The notes under the pieces were generated by a model. It searched no databases and was not told the DNA's origin. It was given only the letters and a program-made list of their open reading frames with translations. A program made the translations under genes and the position numbers. A stretch of 64,000 nucleotides of DNA from Pseudomonadota bacterium. GTDB taxonomy: Bacteria > Pseudomonadota > Alphaproteobacteria > Rhizobiales > Devosiaceae. The stretch lies in assembly GCA_023393475.1 (NCBI GenBank), contig JAEWLC010000037.1, positions 1 through 64,000 of the forward strand, read 5' to 3'. Below, in pieces: positions 62,543 through 64,000 of this stretch (the first letter of the stretch is position 1; every line of letters begins with the position of its first letter).

Positions 62543-64000
62543 TCAGGCGCGGGCTTTCAGCCGCTCCATCGTCATCAGCACGCGCTCGGGCGTGGCGGGC
62601 GTGTCGAGGCGCGGGGCGAAGCGGTAGTCGGCGACGCTGGCGACGGCCATGCCGATGGCGGCGAAGACCGAATTGGCCAGCATGATCGGCGGCTCGCCGA
62701 CCGCCTTCGAGCGGTTGATCGTCGGTGCGTCGTTCTCCGACCAGTCGGCGATATCGACATTGAAGATGCGGGGCCGGTCCGATGCGACCGGGATCTTGTA
62801 GGTCGAGGGCGCGTGCGTGCGCAGCCGACCGGCCTTGTCCCACCACAGCTCCTCGGTGGTGAGCCAGCCCATCCCCTGGATGAAGCCACCCTCGATCTGG
62901 CCGATGTCGATGTCGCGGTTCACCGAGCGGCCGACATCCTGCAGGATATCGGTGCGCAGCACGGCATATTCTCCGGTGAGGGTGTCGACCGCCACCTCCG
63001 AGCACGAGGCGCCGAAGGTGAAATAGCCATAGGGGTGGCCGCGGCCGGCAGCGCGGTCCCAATGGATGTGCGGCACCTTGTGGAATCCGGTCGACGAAAG
63101 CGGCACCCGCGCCGCATAGGCAGCCTCGGTAAAGTGGTGCCAGGTGACAACCTCGCGCCCGATCCGCACGGTCTCGTTCTCGAAGCGCACCTCGTCCTCG
63201 TGCACCCGCCACTCGTCGCAGGCGAAGGCGACCAGGTCGCGCTTGATGCGACGGGCCGCATCGACAGCGGCAGCGCCGTTGAGATCGGTGCCGGTGGAGC
63301 CCGAGGTGGGCGAGGCATTGGGCACCTTGTCGGTCGCGGCCGCCGTGGCCCGCACTCGGGCGAGCGACAGCCCGAACTCGGCCGCGACCAGTTGGGCAAC
63401 CTTGGTATTGAGCCCCTGCCCCATCTCGGTGCCGCCGTGGTTCAGGTGCACCGAGCCGTCGCGATAGATGACCAGCAGTGCGGCGCCCTGGTTCATCGAC
63501 TTCTTCGAGTAGCCGATGCCGTATTTCACCGGGCTGAGCGCGATACCCCGCTTGATGAACTCGGAACCGCGGTTGGCTTCGATGATCTCGGCGCGACGAC
63601 GCTGGTAGTCGCTGCTCGCCTCGAGCTGGTCGACAATCCGCGCCATGATGTTGCCGCCCACCGGCTGGCCGAAATGCGTCGTGTTGCGCTCGGCGCCATC
63701 GTAGAAATTGAGCCGCGCGATCTCGAGCGGATCCTTCCCCAGCGTGTAGGCGATCTCCTCGATCACCCGCTCGGCGGCGAGGATAGCCTGCGGCCCGCCA
63801 TAGCCGCGGAAGGCCGTGTTGGAGACGGTGTGCGTGCGGTAGAGCTTGGAGTGCGCATGCACGGCCGGATAGTAATAGGCATTGTCGACGTGCATGACGG
63901 CGCGATCGGCGACACCCCGCGACAGGTCGAGCGAATGCCCGCAGCGCGCCTTGAGCGCGATCTGCACGCCCTCGATCCGCCCCGCGCCGTCGAACCCCAC
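62543..64000 (-). CDS. xdhB: Xanthine dehydrogenase molybdopterin-binding subunit XdhB (N-terminus beyond window)
   Basis: The visible 485 residues are the C-terminal part of a molybdenum hydroxylase large subunit; the frame is open to the window end. Motifs are TVSNTAFRGYGGPQ (substrate-orienting Arg), LNHGGTEMGQGLNTKVAQ, KVPNASPTSGSTGTDLNG and KAVGEPPIML with the catalytic Glu. These match XdhB better than CO or isoquinoline dehydrogenases. It hydroxylates purines or similar N-heterocycles. An FeS/FAD subunit (XdhA) is expected just beyond 64000, transcribed in the same direction. Confidence 0.92.
   Translation of the reverse strand: MGFDGAGRIEGVQIALKARCGHSLDLSRGVADRAVMHVDNAYYYPAVHAHSKLYRTHTVSNTAFRGYGGPQAILAAERVIEEIAYTLGKDPLEIARLNFYDGAERNTTHFGQPVGGNIMARIVDQLEASSDYQRRRAEIIEANRGSEFIKRGIALSPVKYGIGYSKKSMNQGAALLVIYRDGSVHLNHGGTEMGQGLNTKVAQLVAAEFGLSLARVRATAAATDKVPNASPTSGSTGTDLNGAAAVDAARRIKRDLVAFACDEWRVHEDEVRFENETVRIGREVVTWHHFTEAAYAARVPLSSTGFHKVPHIHWDRAAGRGHPYGYFTFGASCSEVAVDTLTGEYAVLRTDILQDVGRSVNRDIDIGQIEGGFIQGMGWLTTEELWWDKAGRLRTHAPSTYKIPVASDRPRIFNVDIADWSENDAPTINRSKAVGEPPIMLANSVFAAIGMAVASVADYRFAPRLDTPATPERVLMTMERLKARA

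Noticed and set aside
44497..64000. Assigning the cluster to caffeine, atrazine or uracil (Rut) degradation
   Set aside because: Only single families are shared; no NdmABCDE set, RutA or cyanuric acid hydrolase is seen, and several active-site changes argue against direct naming.

Overview
The window is GC-rich DNA of an alphaproteobacterium, most likely a member of the Hyphomicrobiales (Rhizobiales). A Devosia-like organism is my best guess, not proof. The evidence is the protein sequences (a PutA without the N-terminal DNA-binding domain, an XdhB-type hydroxylase, a complete kdpFABCDE set), the tRNA, and short GGGAGAAGG/CCTTCTCCC palindromes between genes of a kind common in this order. I see no rRNA, CRISPR array, phage, integrase or insertion sequence. 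Coding density is high, and long antisense open frames are a GC artefact.

Layout. (1) 1-9.2 kb: the end of a sugar-uptake/oxidoreductase operon (Gfo/Idh/MocA oxidoreductase and a UgpC-type ATPase), proline catabolism (putA), a Na+/phosphate cotransporter with a PhoU-like domain, an aldo/keto reductase and a secreted phosphodiester glycosidase-like protein. (2) 9.4-13.6 kb: a heterodimeric ABC exporter with one degenerate ATP site, and a small DUF2934 protein. (3) 13.6-36.2 kb: an exopolysaccharide locus in two blocks. Block A (13.6-24.6 kb) holds a VanZ-like protein, the initiating glycosylphosphotransferase, a GT4 enzyme, a Wzz/GumC chain-length protein, a VpsF-like polymerase, a GINT1-like protein and a WecB-WecC-WecG trio that should make and transfer ManNAc(A). 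Block B (27.7-36.2 kb) holds a Wzx-type flippase, a second GT4 enzyme, a FemAB/GNAT-like and a CapK-like pair, a GH5 hydrolase and a heparinase II/III-like protein. Between the blocks lie a secreted HELVH protein, an unusual SnoaL-LuxR regulator and an M23 peptidase. (4) 36.2-44.4 kb: a tRNA with CAT anticodon and the kdpFABCDE operon for high-affinity K+ uptake, led by an extra 28-residue membrane peptide and preceded by GCGTAA repeats in 11-bp register.

(5) 44.5-64 kb: an accessory catabolic supercluster that I regard as the most interesting part. It contains two paralogous FCD/GntR regulators, two paralogous carbon-nitrogen hydrolases, two amidohydrolases (Atz/Trz/guanine-deaminase-like and hydantoinase/allantoinase-like), a Rieske oxygenase with its reductase, the C-terminal two thirds of an XdhB molybdenum hydroxylase, a DapA-like aldolase, a RidA-like deaminase, SDRs, a NIPSNAP protein, a bile-acid-symporter-family permease and a SsuABC/ThiXYZ-like ABC importer. 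Four near-identical palindromes (TGGTRYRCCA) sit 22-57 bp from the starts of genes in all three divergent control regions, and a degenerate fifth precedes the importer, so the cluster looks like one regulon. Together the genes suggest uptake, hydroxylation, ring opening and stepwise deamination of an N-heterocycle, perhaps purine-, pyrimidine- or hydantoin-like. The substrate cannot be read from sequence. Several enzymes carry substitutions at canonical catalytic positions, which argues against simply naming a textbook pathway.
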